Origin: Desulfobacterales bacterium
GTDB lineage: Bacteria; Desulfobacterota; Desulfobacteria; Desulfobacterales; RPRI01
DNA length: 18,266 nt
Reading direction: 5' to 3'
Assembly (NCBI GenBank): GCA_020052975.1
Contig: JAGVOC010000309.1
Location: forward strand, 1 to 18,266
The notes below the pieces were generated by a model that saw only the letters and a program-made list of their open reading frames with translations, was not told the DNA's origin and ran no database searches. The position numbers and the translations under genes were made by a program. Below, one piece after another: positions 1 to 10,700 of the stretch; the first letter of the stretch is position 1, and each line of letters starts with the position of its first letter.

Positions 1-901
1 AGTGGGAAGTTGCAAGCTCTTTTGCAACAAAATTTGTCATGGGCGGTTCGCTTTTGATATTAAGCATCCCGTATAAAGATTCAAGAAAAGCTCCCGCAAT
101 TGCGGCAATTTTCGGATCTATGGTGCGGGTGACAGGAGGAAGCCCTCCGGCCTTTAAAATATTGTTTACCATCTCCCACAAGGGCACAGGTTTCCCCTGA
201 CTGATAAAGAATATTTTTCCCGAAAAGGTATTGTTTTTTTCAAGAGAATCGGCTGCAAGGATATGCGCGTATGCCGCGTTGTCTATATAGATTGTATCAA
301 CCAAGTTTTTCCCATTTCCAACTATGCGAAGCCGTTTCGCCCTTTCTATTATTCTTGGGACAAGATGGTTGTCGCGCGGGCCCCATATGAGATGTGGCCG
401 CAATATGATTGTTTTAAGACCGGATATGGATGCTTTTAAGACATGTTGTTCCGCTATTGCTTTTGTCTGCGGATAATGGGCGTGGAAAACCCCGGGATAC
501 GGAACCGATTCATCAACACCCTCCATGTCATTACCATCGAAAACAACGCTCGGCGAACTTGTGTGTACCAGACAAGAAACATCGTGTCTCCGGCATCCTT
601 CAATGACATTTATTGTTCCGTCCACATTGGTTCTGTAATATTCTTTATAATCGCCCCACACCCCGGGTTTTGCCGCGGTATGGAAAACGATCTCTTTTCC
701 TTTACAGGCATTTTCAACGGCCTTTTTATCGCTTATATCGCCCCGGATCTGCTCCGCATTAAACGGTTCAAGTTCAGGATAATATCTTCTTGAAAAACTC
801 GTTACGCTGTCTCCTCTTCCTGAAAGAAGCTTTGCAATTGCATATCCGAGGAATCCGCCGCCTCCGGTAACAAGAACTTTTCGTGGAGATTTAACATACA
901 T
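1..901 (-). CDS. oleD: OleD-like NAD(P)-dependent 3-ketoacid reductase (3-beta-HSD/epimerase type SDR), C-terminus cut by window edge
   Basis: Extended short-chain dehydrogenase. In olefin biosynthesis OleD reduces the 2-alkyl-3-keto acid made by OleA to a 2-alkyl-3-hydroxy acid. About 300 residues are visible and the frame is open to base 1; the family is usually somewhat over 330 residues, so only the C-terminal tail should be missing. The dinucleotide motif TGGGGFLG is at residues 12-19, the catalytic Ser in HTSSPSVV near 115, and the YxxxK pair is Y143/K147 (HYPQTK). RPHLIWGPRD near 168-177 is typical of the 3-beta-HSD branch. The ATG at 901 puts the Rossmann motif at the usual distance from the N-terminus; a G-rich stretch just upstream could be a weak ribosome site. 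It is the fourth ole gene, 115 nt after oleC, the largest gap in the operon, and that gap holds a hairpin. The position after oleC makes OleD much likelier than a sugar epimerase. Confidence 0.88.
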   Translation of the reverse strand, partial: MYVKSPRKVLVTGGGGFLGYAIAKLLSGRGDSVTSFSRRYYPELEPFNAEQIRGDISDKKAVENACKGKEIVFHTAAKPGVWGDYKEYYRTNVDGTINVIEGCRRHDVSCLVHTSSPSVVFDGNDMEGVDESVPYPGVFHAHYPQTKAIAEQHVLKASISGLKTIILRPHLIWGPRDNHLVPRIIERAKRLRIVGNGKNLVDTIYIDNAAYAHILAADSLEKNNTFSGKIFFISQGKPVPLWEMVNNILKAGGLPPVTRTIDPKIAAIAGAFLESLYGMLNIKSEPPMTNFVAKELATSH

Positions 902-925
902 GAATTATTACCCGTCCCGCCTTTT

Positions 926-978
926 AGGAGCCGTTACGAAATAACCTGTACTTTTTTGATCCTTTCGTTACGGCTCCT
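926..978. repeat. Imperfect 16-bp inverted repeat (hairpin) between oleC and oleD
   Basis: The arm AGGAGCCGTTACGAAA at 926-941 pairs with TTTCGTTACGGCTCCT at 963-978 in 15 of 16 positions, around a 21-nt loop. In the minus-strand mRNA it would fold between oleC and oleD. It is not followed by a U-run on that strand, so it does not look like an intrinsic terminator for the operon. An mRNA-processing or stability hairpin, or a copy of a dispersed intergenic palindrome, fits better. The minus-strand arm starts with AGGAG, so the fold could also hide or offer a Shine-Dalgarno-like sequence, though it lies too far from the oleD start to serve it directly. Confidence 0.7.
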
Positions 979-1016
979 TATGCCGTTTTTGACATCCAGA
1001 TGCCCGCCTTATTTTT

Positions 1017-2681
1017 TTACAGCGGCTTAATTTGTTTTTCAGCCCATGTAGTGAGCTTTTCTCTGAAGATCTTGGAGTTATGCCTGATGTCAACCGGGAA
1101 TGATTTGTGAAAAAGGATAGCTTTTATATCTTTTGTCAATTCATGTTTCCCGGCAATCACAATAAGTTCCTTTTCAATCTTTTTCTTATCGAGATTTACT
1201 TCGTGTTCAGGCTCAATGCAGATGACCGGTATCTGATTCGGTTTTTTCCCGATTCCCACAAGGGCGCTTCTGAAGACTTCCGGATGATTGTTGAATATGG
1301 CCTCGCATGGAATTGTAAAAAGAGTCCCGTCCGGTGTTATTACACGGTGGCTTTTCCGGCCAAGAAACCATATTCTTCCTTTTCCGTCTTTTCTGCCTAG
1401 ATCTCCCATTCTATGCCGGATCTCGTTTCCGTCTTTTATCTTGGAAAGCGCGTCGGCTTCGGGATTATCGAAATATTGTCTTGTAACAAGATCGCCCTTG
1501 ACCGTTATTTCACCGGCCTCGCCGTCTGCTGCAATAATATCATCCGACCATTCATTTATCGGGTTATCTGTAATTTTTATTAGCTGCACCGATATTCCGT
1601 TTAAAGGAGTTCCCACGCAGATTCCATACCCCTGCTCGCTCAACCTCCCTGTTTCGGACAGGATCTCCTTGCTTCCGATCGATATGACCGGGACAGCCTC
1701 CGTGGCTCCGTACGGGGTGTGAATCTCGGAATTTTCAGGGAGCATGGAGGAAAAGCATTTTATGTTTGAAAGCGAAACCGGGGCTCCTGCAGATACAACC
1801 CTTTTTAATGAGGGGAGTTTTATCCCCCTGCTTTTACCGTATCTTCCGACACGGTTTAAGAGGGCAGGGGAGGCGAACATGTTTGTCACACCCTGATTGA
1901 TGACCGCTTCGATTATTTTTTCCGGATTGACAAGGGCCGGTTTTGTGGGGTCCATATCAGGAATCACTGCCGTCATCCCTATGGCAGGATCGAAAAGGGC
2001 AAAGAGGGGAAATGTCGGGAGATCAATTTCATCTGCTCCTATCCTGAAATGCTCTTTGATATGCCTTATCTGGGCATCGAAATTGCCGTGGGTGTACACA
2101 GCGCCTTTTGCAGGCCCGGTGCTGCCGGTAGTAAAGAGTACGGCTGCGGTATCGTTTCTTTTCGTCATTGCCTGAGGATATGATTCTGTTGCTCCCGTTC
2201 TTATCTTGTCAAGGGTATGTCCTCCCCAGAATAAGCGCTGTCCCACTGTTATCCATACTTTTACTGTTTTGAAGAATCCGGGAAATAATGTTCGAAGCAC
2301 ATGGGCAGGTGGTATTCCGATAAAGGCTTCGGGTCCGGTTGATTTAAGACAGGAAAGCATTCTTTTTATACCCATACCGGGATCAACTACTACTGGAACT
2401 GCGCCGGTTTTAAAGAGAGCGAAAACAAGGGCAAAGAAATCAGGCCCGGGTTTTACCATCAGGACGGTCCTTGTTCCCTGATTTATACCCGCTTTATTAA
2501 GTCCGAAAGCTATCCGATCAGATTCCACGGCAAGCTGATGAAAAGTAAGGTGGGCATAGGCTATACGGCCGTTCTTATCCCGTGAAACCGGATAGACGAC
2601 AGCTCTCTTATATGGCTGGATTTCCGCCATTTTTTCAAGATGAGATGATACATTTACAAAATCATCGTTTGGCTTTTGCAT
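1017..2681 (-). CDS. oleC: OleC, AMP-forming beta-lactone synthetase
   Basis: ANL-superfamily adenylating enzyme of 554 residues, the usual OleC size. OleC activates the 2-alkyl-3-hydroxy acid made by OleD with ATP and closes it to a beta-lactone. Visible motifs: the phosphate-binding loop TTGSTGPAKG at 184-193, the YGATE motif at 324-328, the MGDLGRKDGKGRIWFLGR hinge region at 425-442, and a C-terminal lysine (K537 in DIRHNSKIFRE) in the position of the catalytic A10 lysine. The context (oleB 53 nt upstream, oleD downstream) separates it from ordinary fatty-acyl-CoA ligases. The ATG at 2681 has an AAAGG-type ribosome site nearby. No signal peptide or membrane segment is apparent. In other bacteria OleB, OleC and OleD form a soluble assembly; that is family knowledge, not visible here. 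Confidence 0.93.
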   Translation of the reverse strand: MQKPNDDFVNVSSHLEKMAEIQPYKRAVVYPVSRDKNGRIAYAHLTFHQLAVESDRIAFGLNKAGINQGTRTVLMVKPGPDFFALVFALFKTGAVPVVVDPGMGIKRMLSCLKSTGPEAFIGIPPAHVLRTLFPGFFKTVKVWITVGQRLFWGGHTLDKIRTGATESYPQAMTKRNDTAAVLFTTGSTGPAKGAVYTHGNFDAQIRHIKEHFRIGADEIDLPTFPLFALFDPAIGMTAVIPDMDPTKPALVNPEKIIEAVINQGVTNMFASPALLNRVGRYGKSRGIKLPSLKRVVSAGAPVSLSNIKCFSSMLPENSEIHTPYGATEAVPVISIGSKEILSETGRLSEQGYGICVGTPLNGISVQLIKITDNPINEWSDDIIAADGEAGEITVKGDLVTRQYFDNPEADALSKIKDGNEIRHRMGDLGRKDGKGRIWFLGRKSHRVITPDGTLFTIPCEAIFNNHPEVFRSALVGIGKKPNQIPVICIEPEHEVNLDKKKIEKELIVIAGKHELTKDIKAILFHKSFPVDIRHNSKIFREKLTTWAEKQIKPL

Positions 2682-2734
2682 AACACCTTTTTACTTTGCC
2701 GTCCGAATTCCGACTTACAACGAACTCGTCTTCA

Positions 2735-3649
2735 TCAAATTATATGTCTGTTCAAGAAGTCCTCAATAACAGAAGATATCTTTTCAGGTTCATCTTCCAG
2801 CACGTAATGCCCTGCATTATCAAAAATATGAGTTTCGGCCTTTGGAAAGCGTTTTCGCCATTCGGCAAGATAATTTTCCGTGAATACGAAATCATGCTTA
2901 CCCCAGCAGATGAGCATGGGAATATCCGCAAGCCTGTGCAGGTTATCATCAACATACTTAACGGTATCATAGCTCGGATCATTTTTTCCAAGAGGAATAT
3001 CCTGAACAAATCTTAAGGTTGCAATTCTGTTCCTCCATGAATTGTAGGGAGCAATCAACCCCCTTTTTACATCCTTTGAAAGGCCCTTGTATGATGCCAT
3101 GTAAAGAGCGCTCTTTGCAAACAGATTGAACCCGAGGACGGCAATATTTCCAATAAGGCTGATATCGCGTATTATCCGCAATCTCAATGGTATCTTCATA
3201 TTTCTGTCCGGCGGAAAGAATGCCGCACTATTCATAATAACAACAGAGCTTATTTTCTCAGGATTTTTTACTGCATATGCCATGCCGATCATCCCACCCC
3301 AGTCGTGGAGAATAAGCGTTATCTTGCCGGTTAATTCAAGCCGGCTGAGAAATAAATCTATATCTTCGACGCGGCTTTTTAGCCTGTAATCATAATCGGA
3401 TGAATCAGGCTTTCCAGAAAGACCGCAGCCTATATGATCGGGAGCTATTGCACGGAATTCCGGCGACAGATACTTTATGAGGGAGCGAAAATAGAAAGAC
3501 CAGGTAGGATTCCCGTGAATCATCAAAACAGGATTACCTGAACCTTCATCGATATAGTGAAATTTAATCCCTTTTATTTCCGTATAATTCGATTTGAACG
3601 GGTAAAGATGTTTTATACCGGAAATATCAATATGTTTTTCTGTTGCCAC
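2735..3649 (-). CDS. oleB: OleB, alpha/beta-hydrolase beta-lactone decarboxylase
   Basis: Alpha/beta hydrolase of 304 residues related to haloalkane dehalogenases. OleB removes CO2 from the cis-beta-lactone made by OleC, leaving the internal cis-olefin. The fold is marked by HGNPTW at 45-50 (oxyanion region), the nucleophile elbow HDWGG with Asp116, a probable acid Asp253 in WGKHDFVF, and the catalytic His281 in NAGHYVLED. An Asp nucleophile rather than Ser is what OleB and dehalogenases share; the operon position decides for OleB. The start codon is GTG at 3649, giving VATEKH with the first residue read as Met; no earlier in-frame ATG is usable because oleA ends at 3669, only 19 nt away. In some bacteria OleB is fused to OleC; here they are separate with a 53-nt gap. 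Confidence 0.92.
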   Translation of the reverse strand: MATEKHIDISGIKHLYPFKSNYTEIKGIKFHYIDEGSGNPVLMIHGNPTWSFYFRSLIKYLSPEFRAIAPDHIGCGLSGKPDSSDYDYRLKSRVEDIDLFLSRLELTGKITLILHDWGGMIGMAYAVKNPEKISSVVIMNSAAFFPPDRNMKIPLRLRIIRDISLIGNIAVLGFNLFAKSALYMASYKGLSKDVKRGLIAPYNSWRNRIATLRFVQDIPLGKNDPSYDTVKYVDDNLHRLADIPMLICWGKHDFVFTENYLAEWRKRFPKAETHIFDNAGHYVLEDEPEKISSVIEDFLNRHII

Positions 3650-3668
3650 TTAAATATTCCGTATTAAC

Positions 3669-4709
3669 TTACCATTTTATACCAAGCATCAGACAGTTAA
3701 GCCCGCTTCCTATTCCAAGGAAACCAACAAGATCACCCTTTTCCAGAAATTCACGTTCATAAGCAATGGCAGCCGTCAATGGAAGGGATACTGTCCCGAT
3801 ATTTCCAAGATATTGATACGTGGTAAAATCTTTTTCTTTTGGAATACCGAGCGATTCGAGAATCGTTTTCTGGTGTGCAGAGCCTACCTGATGGCAGATT
3901 ATCTTATCAGGTTTGTCTTCGGACAATGAGAGCTCTTTCTTGAATTCTTTAAATGTTTCCATTCCAAGCACAACCCCGTTTTTCAGTACTCCGACCGAAT
4001 CCGTCTCCATTATATGATGTCCGCTTGCAGGTATTCCGGTATCCGGGCCCCATCTGCAGAGTTTATGATGCTCGGCAGCGCTCCTTATCATGCCTCCCAT
4101 CAGACGGTGTTCCTTTTCTGAAACAGATTCATCCGCCAAAAGCACGGCTGCTGCACCTGATCCACCTGTAAGGGTTGCAATGGTTTTTCTGAACATGTCC
4201 ATGTTTTTTTCTTTAAGGAGACGGCCTATTGTATAGTCAACTATCTGACGAGCGGATTCACATGATACAACAAGACCGGCTTTGATCTGGCTAAGTTCTA
4301 TGGCATTTGCAATTTGTACCATGCCGTTCAGTACTCCCAGGCATGCATTTGAGACATCAAAAATATGGGTTTCGTGTGAAAGCCCGAGGCCATCCGCAAC
4401 GGCACAGGCTGTTGCAGGCTCTAAATTATCCCTGCATACTCCACCATAAACAAGCATGCCAATATCTTTTATGTCGATATTCGAGTCGTTTATTGCCTTC
4501 CGGCCGGCTAATGTTGCTCCCTCGTGCATTGTGTAACCTTCATCCCAGAAGCGTCTTTCGTGTATGCCGGTTATTATTTCAAGCTGACCTTTTTGAAAAT
4601 GGAGGTAATCGTACAGTGGTTCAAGGCGCTTTTCGATGTCATCTGATGTTATAACATTGGGCGCAAGCTCATAGCCGAACGATTCTATATAAACCTTTGA
4701 ATACAGCAT
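3669..4709 (-). CDS. oleA: OleA, thiolase-fold enzyme for head-to-head acyl condensation
   Basis: Thiolase-superfamily (KAS III-like) enzyme of 346 residues that catalyses the non-decarboxylative Claisen condensation of two fatty acyl thioesters, the first step of olefin biosynthesis. The catalytic set is complete: Cys123 in VSNACLGVLNGM, His273 in ICHQVGSAHQ and Asn303 in YLGNIGT. LEPATAC near 96-102 carries Glu97 in the position of the OleA-specific glutamate that reaches the partner monomer's active site and separates OleA from FabH. The ATG at 4709 is preceded by AAGGAA at about 11 nt. It starts 36 nt after the end of the polyketide/PUFA-type megasynthase, so the two should share one transcript, suggesting that OleA takes acyl chains made by that system rather than general fatty acids. 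That substrate link is inference. Confidence 0.94.
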   Translation of the reverse strand: MLYSKVYIESFGYELAPNVITSDDIEKRLEPLYDYLHFQKGQLEIITGIHERRFWDEGYTMHEGATLAGRKAINDSNIDIKDIGMLVYGGVCRDNLEPATACAVADGLGLSHETHIFDVSNACLGVLNGMVQIANAIELSQIKAGLVVSCESARQIVDYTIGRLLKEKNMDMFRKTIATLTGGSGAAAVLLADESVSEKEHRLMGGMIRSAAEHHKLCRWGPDTGIPASGHHIMETDSVGVLKNGVVLGMETFKEFKKELSLSEDKPDKIICHQVGSAHQKTILESLGIPKEKDFTTYQYLGNIGTVSLPLTAAIAYEREFLEKGDLVGFLGIGSGLNCLMLGIKW

Positions 4710-4745
4710 TTTGATTTGGTTCCTTGAACAAAAAAAAGTATCAAT

Positions 4746-7700
4746 TTACAATGCAGCGGGGATAAGCTTTATACCAAAGTTCTTCATTTTGTATATATAC
4801 AGCCCGTCTACTTTCAAATAACCGTCTGCCATTATGCAGGGTAAAGGTTCATCCCGGATTTCGGTTACAATTGTTTCAACTTCGATCTTTTTGTTTTCCG
4901 GAATTATCTGTCCGCGGTAAATCCAGTTGTGAGATTTCCCGGTAACCGGAGAAAATCTGTGGGTTTCAGCAAGATGTCCCCATCGTTTAATTGCAATGAA
5001 CTTTATTGTTTGCAGGAAAGATTCTATTCCGAGAGAGCCGGGACAAACAGGATCCTGAAAAAAATGGGCATTAAAAAACCATTCTGACGGATTAACATTT
5101 TTTATTCCCCGGACATAACCGAGTCCGGAAGGACCGCCGTCTTCAGCAAATAAGTCGATAGCATCTATCATGCGAAAAGCCTTTGCCGGCATTGCCATTT
5201 GAAGGGCATTATCGAAAGCGGTGTCGTCCGGAGTAAGAGGAGCTTCATCCCAAAACATATGTGAAATGCCCGTATTGATTTCTTCCGGTAAAGGGCTGTA
5301 TAACTCTTTATCAATGTCTCGGATTCCAACCTGTTTTGACAGGGCTTCCTCCGAGAAAAACCCGAATACGGTATCCCCTTCATAGATGATTCTACCTGCC
5401 TGAATAACCTGCATGTCAAATTCTTCTATAATCATATCTCCCGCCCCGGAGATTTTTTTTGCGCGTGTGCGCATGGTCAGAGTTCCGGAATCCGGCAGGA
5501 CTTCCGAGTGCAGCACCGCATTCCCACCAAGATTCCGGAATTTTAAATCCTTGCTGCTTTTCAGTGCTGAACCCATATATGCGGCAAGCCAGCCGCACGG
5601 CTGAAGGGCGGTTTCAAGAAGCACCGCAAACGGCATCGAAAGCGAGCGGTTTGCTCTGAAGTACCATGCATCCGGCAGGACGTCATATTCGGCTTCAATC
5701 CAGCCTCCCGCTTTCAGAATCCAGGGCTCAGGTTCAATTGAGGTAATTCTGTCCATAAAAAGATAGGGCGGGCCGGGGAGTCTTGCGATGCGCCTTTTTG
5801 AATCAAACACCTCGTATTTATCTCCGAATGCCTCGGATGGTTTTCCGATGGAGAATGCAAGTATCCTGTCTCGGTCAAAAAGAGCTTTCTTTCTTTTGGC
5901 AATTATTCCCTTTGATTTCCATTGGGACTCGATTTCGTCACGGGATATTCCTGTCATTTTCATTGACATATCTTTGAAAAAGACTATCCGGTGTCCATCG
6001 GCATAAATATAAGCATCGGCTATCACATACGGCTCAGGGTTATATCCGATCTCTTTTATTTCAACTTCGTATATCACTTTACGCGTTTTCGGGGTGACAG
6101 GTCCGCGGCATTTTAGAACGCTTTCTACTCCGGCAACAGGTTCGAAGCACACGCCGGGCTTTTCCGTGACCCAACCCATTCGCATAATAAAGACCCTCAA
6201 GGCATGTGAGCAGCATTCATGCATGAGAGTTCCCGGCATTACCATGTCATCCATGAAATGGCAGGTAAGGAACCAGTCATTGTGATGGATATCGGCTTCA
6301 GCCCGAATCATGCCAAGGCCAAAACGTCCGCCTTCTGAGTCTATGGAAAGAATTCTGTCAATCAGCTTCATTCTTCCGCCGGGAAGCCAGAGGGAATCTG
6401 TAAGTTTGATTCCTTCAAAAGAAGATCCGAAACAGCCTGAAAGATTTCCATGCCTGAGAAGTTCCAAGGCGTTATCATCGAAACTTTCGGTAATTAACGG
6501 TACAATCTCTTTCCAGTCGGAAGGTTTTTTGCCTTCAGCCGGCAGAGTATCTTTTTCCGTAAGGATAATTCCTCCTGAATTGTTCACTTCCTCTTCGGTA
6601 AAGAATCCGGCACATCCGTTATACATGCTTATCAGGTGGGTTTTTCCAATATAGCCCTCAAAATTAAAAAAGAAAAGATAAGTCTCTTTCTGTTTCACAA
6701 ATCTTTCGATATTTATTACATAGCGGATTACATCACCGGGTTCAGGCAAGCCGCGGTGAAATTTGATCGTTGCATCAAGCAGCCTGTAAGTTCTTTCTCC
6801 TTTTACTGCAAGATCGATCCCGAGGTAAGAACAGAGAAAAAGATCTGCCTGTCCTGCTTCAACAGAGATGCATACAGGAACATGTCCTCCGTCAAGATAC
6901 CATGCTCCGGGCAGGACATCGTGCTCAGTTATAATACGCCCTGATCCCAGAGAATACTTTTCCCCCTCTATTGAAATTATTCTGTCAACAAGCATCAGTG
7001 GTTCATCGGGAAGGCGTACTCTTGCCCTGTAAGTATCAACTGCGGCAAATTCATTTCCAAGCACTTTTGCCGCTGATCCTGCAGCAAACTCCATGCACAT
7101 ATCACGGGAAAAGAGGGCTTCTTTTTTTTCACTTGATGTGTTGTCTGAAGTCATCTTTTCAAACAGGTTTATCTGGAAAGTAAAAGTATCTGCAAAGCTT
7201 TTTGCCAGTTCATTTGAAAAATCGAGGTATTTATTATGCGCTTTGGTGGTTGATTCAATGTTATTTTTGATGGACTTTATTAATTCAATATAATCTGTCG
7301 CGGTATTGACGTGTTTTTTATTAATCTCTTTCTTAAAAGCAGGAGTAATTGTATTTTCTTCGGATGCATTTGTGATATTTAGTAGTTCCTTATAATCATG
7401 TGTTTTCATATTTATCAGAGAAAGGACAGGCGCTCTGCCTCCGGTTGATAATACCATTCTGCGGCCTTCATTTTCAGATAAAACTTTTATCCCCGGAGAG
7501 ACTCCTTCGTAAATCCTGCCTGTATCGACAGGAATTCTTTCTCCTATGAGAGATCCCATGAATTTCATGAAGGTAACATATTCATCCTCACCCCTGACAG
7601 ATGCAGAAGCGGCAAAGTGCGGCCTGTTCTCAAGAATCCTGTCTATCATTCTTGTGCATGAAGAAAGAGGCCCGGTTTCAATAAAAATGCGTATCCCGTC

Positions 7701-10700
7701 TTTATAAGCCTGCTCTATTGTTGCAGTGAAGTCAAAGCCGTGGATTGCCTGTTTTAATATAGACGAAGCGGCATTTGCGCCGGTCATTTCATATGAACGT
7801 CCAAGCGCACAGCTGTAAAAGGTAATTCCTTCAGGCGGCTTAACCGGAAATAGGTGAAGCTCTTCATATTTATCGGCTACGGGGTTGACGGCATCGCAGT
7901 GAACCGTGACAACACCCTCAAGAAAAACCGCTTCGCATGAAAGGTCCCTTATTAAGGCTTCAACCTGTTTTTTCATGCCGCCTATTACACATTCATCCGG
8001 CGTGTTGACTATCAAAAGCCTCACATATGGAAAAGTTGCCAGTGCTTTGATTACATTCTTTGCCGGGCGATTTACTACTGCGGCGCACCAGTCTATGTTT
8101 TCACCGGAGGGGATATTCCATGACTTGCGGGCGGCATTGCATGTACCTGCAAGTTCTGAAGTAAACAGGTCTGTTTTAAGCATTCTGTCGAGCATTTCAC
8201 CGTAGTCAGGCCATACATTCATCGCAAAATTGCCGGCAGACTCTCCGAGGCTGTATCCTATAACAGCAGAAGGTTTAACCCCGAAATTGATCAGGAGCTT
8301 AGCGATAATCCCGCTGTAGGCAACTTGTCCGAAAATCATGTTTAATGGGTTGGCGGCAATTTTTTGCTCGGCGTCGTTTTCCCACCCCTTCTTCCATGAG
8401 CTCCGCCATGGAACAAAGCATTCCGGAACAAGCTGTGTTTTAAGCTTTTCTGTCTTAGCATCCATTTTCCGCAGTATATCCGGAAAATAAACTCCTGTTC
8501 CTCTGCCCATTCCCAGATAGTGATTTCCGGAACCGGGGAAAACGAAAGCCGTTTTATTTTGTTGTCCGAGCGGGTTTGGTGAATAGTAAATTCCACCCGG
8601 GCCGTTCATTTTTTTATGAGTGTCGGTTTCAACAATGTATTTTGCATCTTTTATCCATTTTTGAAGATGACTGATATCCCCTGCTGCAATTGACAGGGCA
8701 TATTTTTTTGAACTGTCGGGTTTTCTATACTGAATCCAATTAAATGCGCATTCATTTATATCGTTTGTATTAATTATTTTTCCGGAAAGGGAATCAACGC
8801 CGTCTGTGAGTTCATTCTTTGTATTGCCGTCAATAATGAAAAGACCGAAATTTCTTTGTCCCAGGGAGTTTTTTCTTTCTATGGAAATCTTTTCAGGAAT
8901 GGCATCCAGTGCGGGGTATTCATGGCCTTTAATAACAACATGCATACAGTTCCCGTCCTTCGTTATTGAAGATATGCATGCCGTGCGGGGACCATCTATT
9001 CTGTTCCTGTACCAGAATTGAGGCGATACAGGAAAGTGGAGGTTGTTTTCCACGATAGTGATAGGTTCTGTAAAATTTACCAGCGGCGGTATAATTTCGT
9101 GGTACAGGCAAAGGCAAGCCTTTATAAGAGAAGCAAGCCCTGATGCTGATCCGGCATTACCAATATTTGGTTTTACAGAACCGATGGCGCATTTGGCAGG
9201 TGAGTTTTTGAATAATTTATTTAATGTTTCTATTTCGATGGTGTCTTCAGAAGGATTTCCGCTGCCGTGCGCTTCGAAATAGCTTATGGAAAATGGTGAA
9301 ACAGAGGCATCGCTTACTGCTCTTTCAAGAGAAAGGGCATAAGTCTCCTTCAAGGGAGGGTGCGCATTATGCTCGCTTGCATCTGCCTTGCCGATACCAT
9401 TAATAACCGCATAAATTCTGTCATTATCTTTAACAGCCTGGTCAAGATTTTTCAGAATTATTGCGGCAGCCCCCTCACCGGGCAAGGTTCCGCCGGATAA
9501 AATATCGAAAGGAGCGACCTTGCCGCTTTTGGAGTAACACTGTAACCTGTCAGAGATTATTATGTTTCGTATATCACCTGAGAGGTCAACGGCGCCTATA
9601 AGCATCATATCAGCTTCATTCTGCCGGATAGCTCTTGCTCCGATTTCAATAGCCTTAAGACCAGATGACGAATCACATGAAACAACAAAGCTTGGCCCTC
9701 CAAAACGGAATTCCCGGGCAATCCTGCTTGCTATGATGCCGCCAAGGGCTCCAAGTGTTCTTGATGATGTAAGGGGTGAGGAACAAGCATCCTGAACGGC
9801 TTTCATGTCTGAATTTGCCTTTTGTCCTTCTGATGAATTTAACAGATCCCACCGGAGCTGAAAATTTGTTGCTTCGTAGTCAAAGTCTGCTCCGATAATA
9901 ACTCCCATTCGATTGCGGATTTTTCTTGCGGGCAGCCCCGCGTCATTCATTGCCGCTGCCGCCACTTCAAGCATCAGGAGATGCTGAATGAGAATATCAG
10001 GAATTTCAATGGGCGGAATATGAAACGCACCGGAATTGAAATCAATTTCCTTTATATAAGCTCCCCATAAACCGCGGCCATCAAGAAGCTTACAGGCAAG
10101 TTCATCACATCCTTTCCATCGGTCTTCCGGCCTTTTGCATATGGCGGAATTACCGTTGAATACCCCTTCCTGAAATTCCTTAAGAGATTTAAAGGTTCCA
10201 AAAAGAGCGCCCATTCCAACAATTGCAACAGGGGATGTCAATTTCTCATCTGATGCCCGGGCCGAATATTTTCTGGTTCCGGAGGATTTCAAACGCGGGT
10301 CATGTACATCGGGGAGCCATTCTTCAAAAAGAAGATGGCCGTTGATTCCGCCAAATCCGAAAGCGCTCACTGCCGCGCGAAACGGTGTGTTTTCACTTTT
10401 TCTTTCCCATTTTTCGATATCCGTCTGAACCCTGAAAGGGCTGCCGTGAAGCGGGCTTTTTTCAGGCGCCTTTGTAAAATTAAGAGATGGCGGGAGGGTT
10501 TTGTGTTTTATTGCAAGAAGTGTTTTTATCATTCCTGCAGCGCCGGCGCCTGTCAGAAGATGACCTATCATTGATTTCACGGAGCCTATTGAACATTGGC
10601 CCTTTGACCATCCGGAATTTCCCCATAATTTTGTAAGGCTGGTGAGTTCGGTAATGTCTCCTGCCGGAGTTCCGGTCCCGTGGCATTCGATGAGACCGAC

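Noticed and set aside
443..793. 116-codon plus-strand open frame at the left end
   Set aside because: It is antisense to oleD, whose continuous reductase motifs cover the same bases.
1288..1722. 144-codon plus-strand open frame
   Set aside because: It is a shadow of oleC in the opposite strand with no family resemblance.
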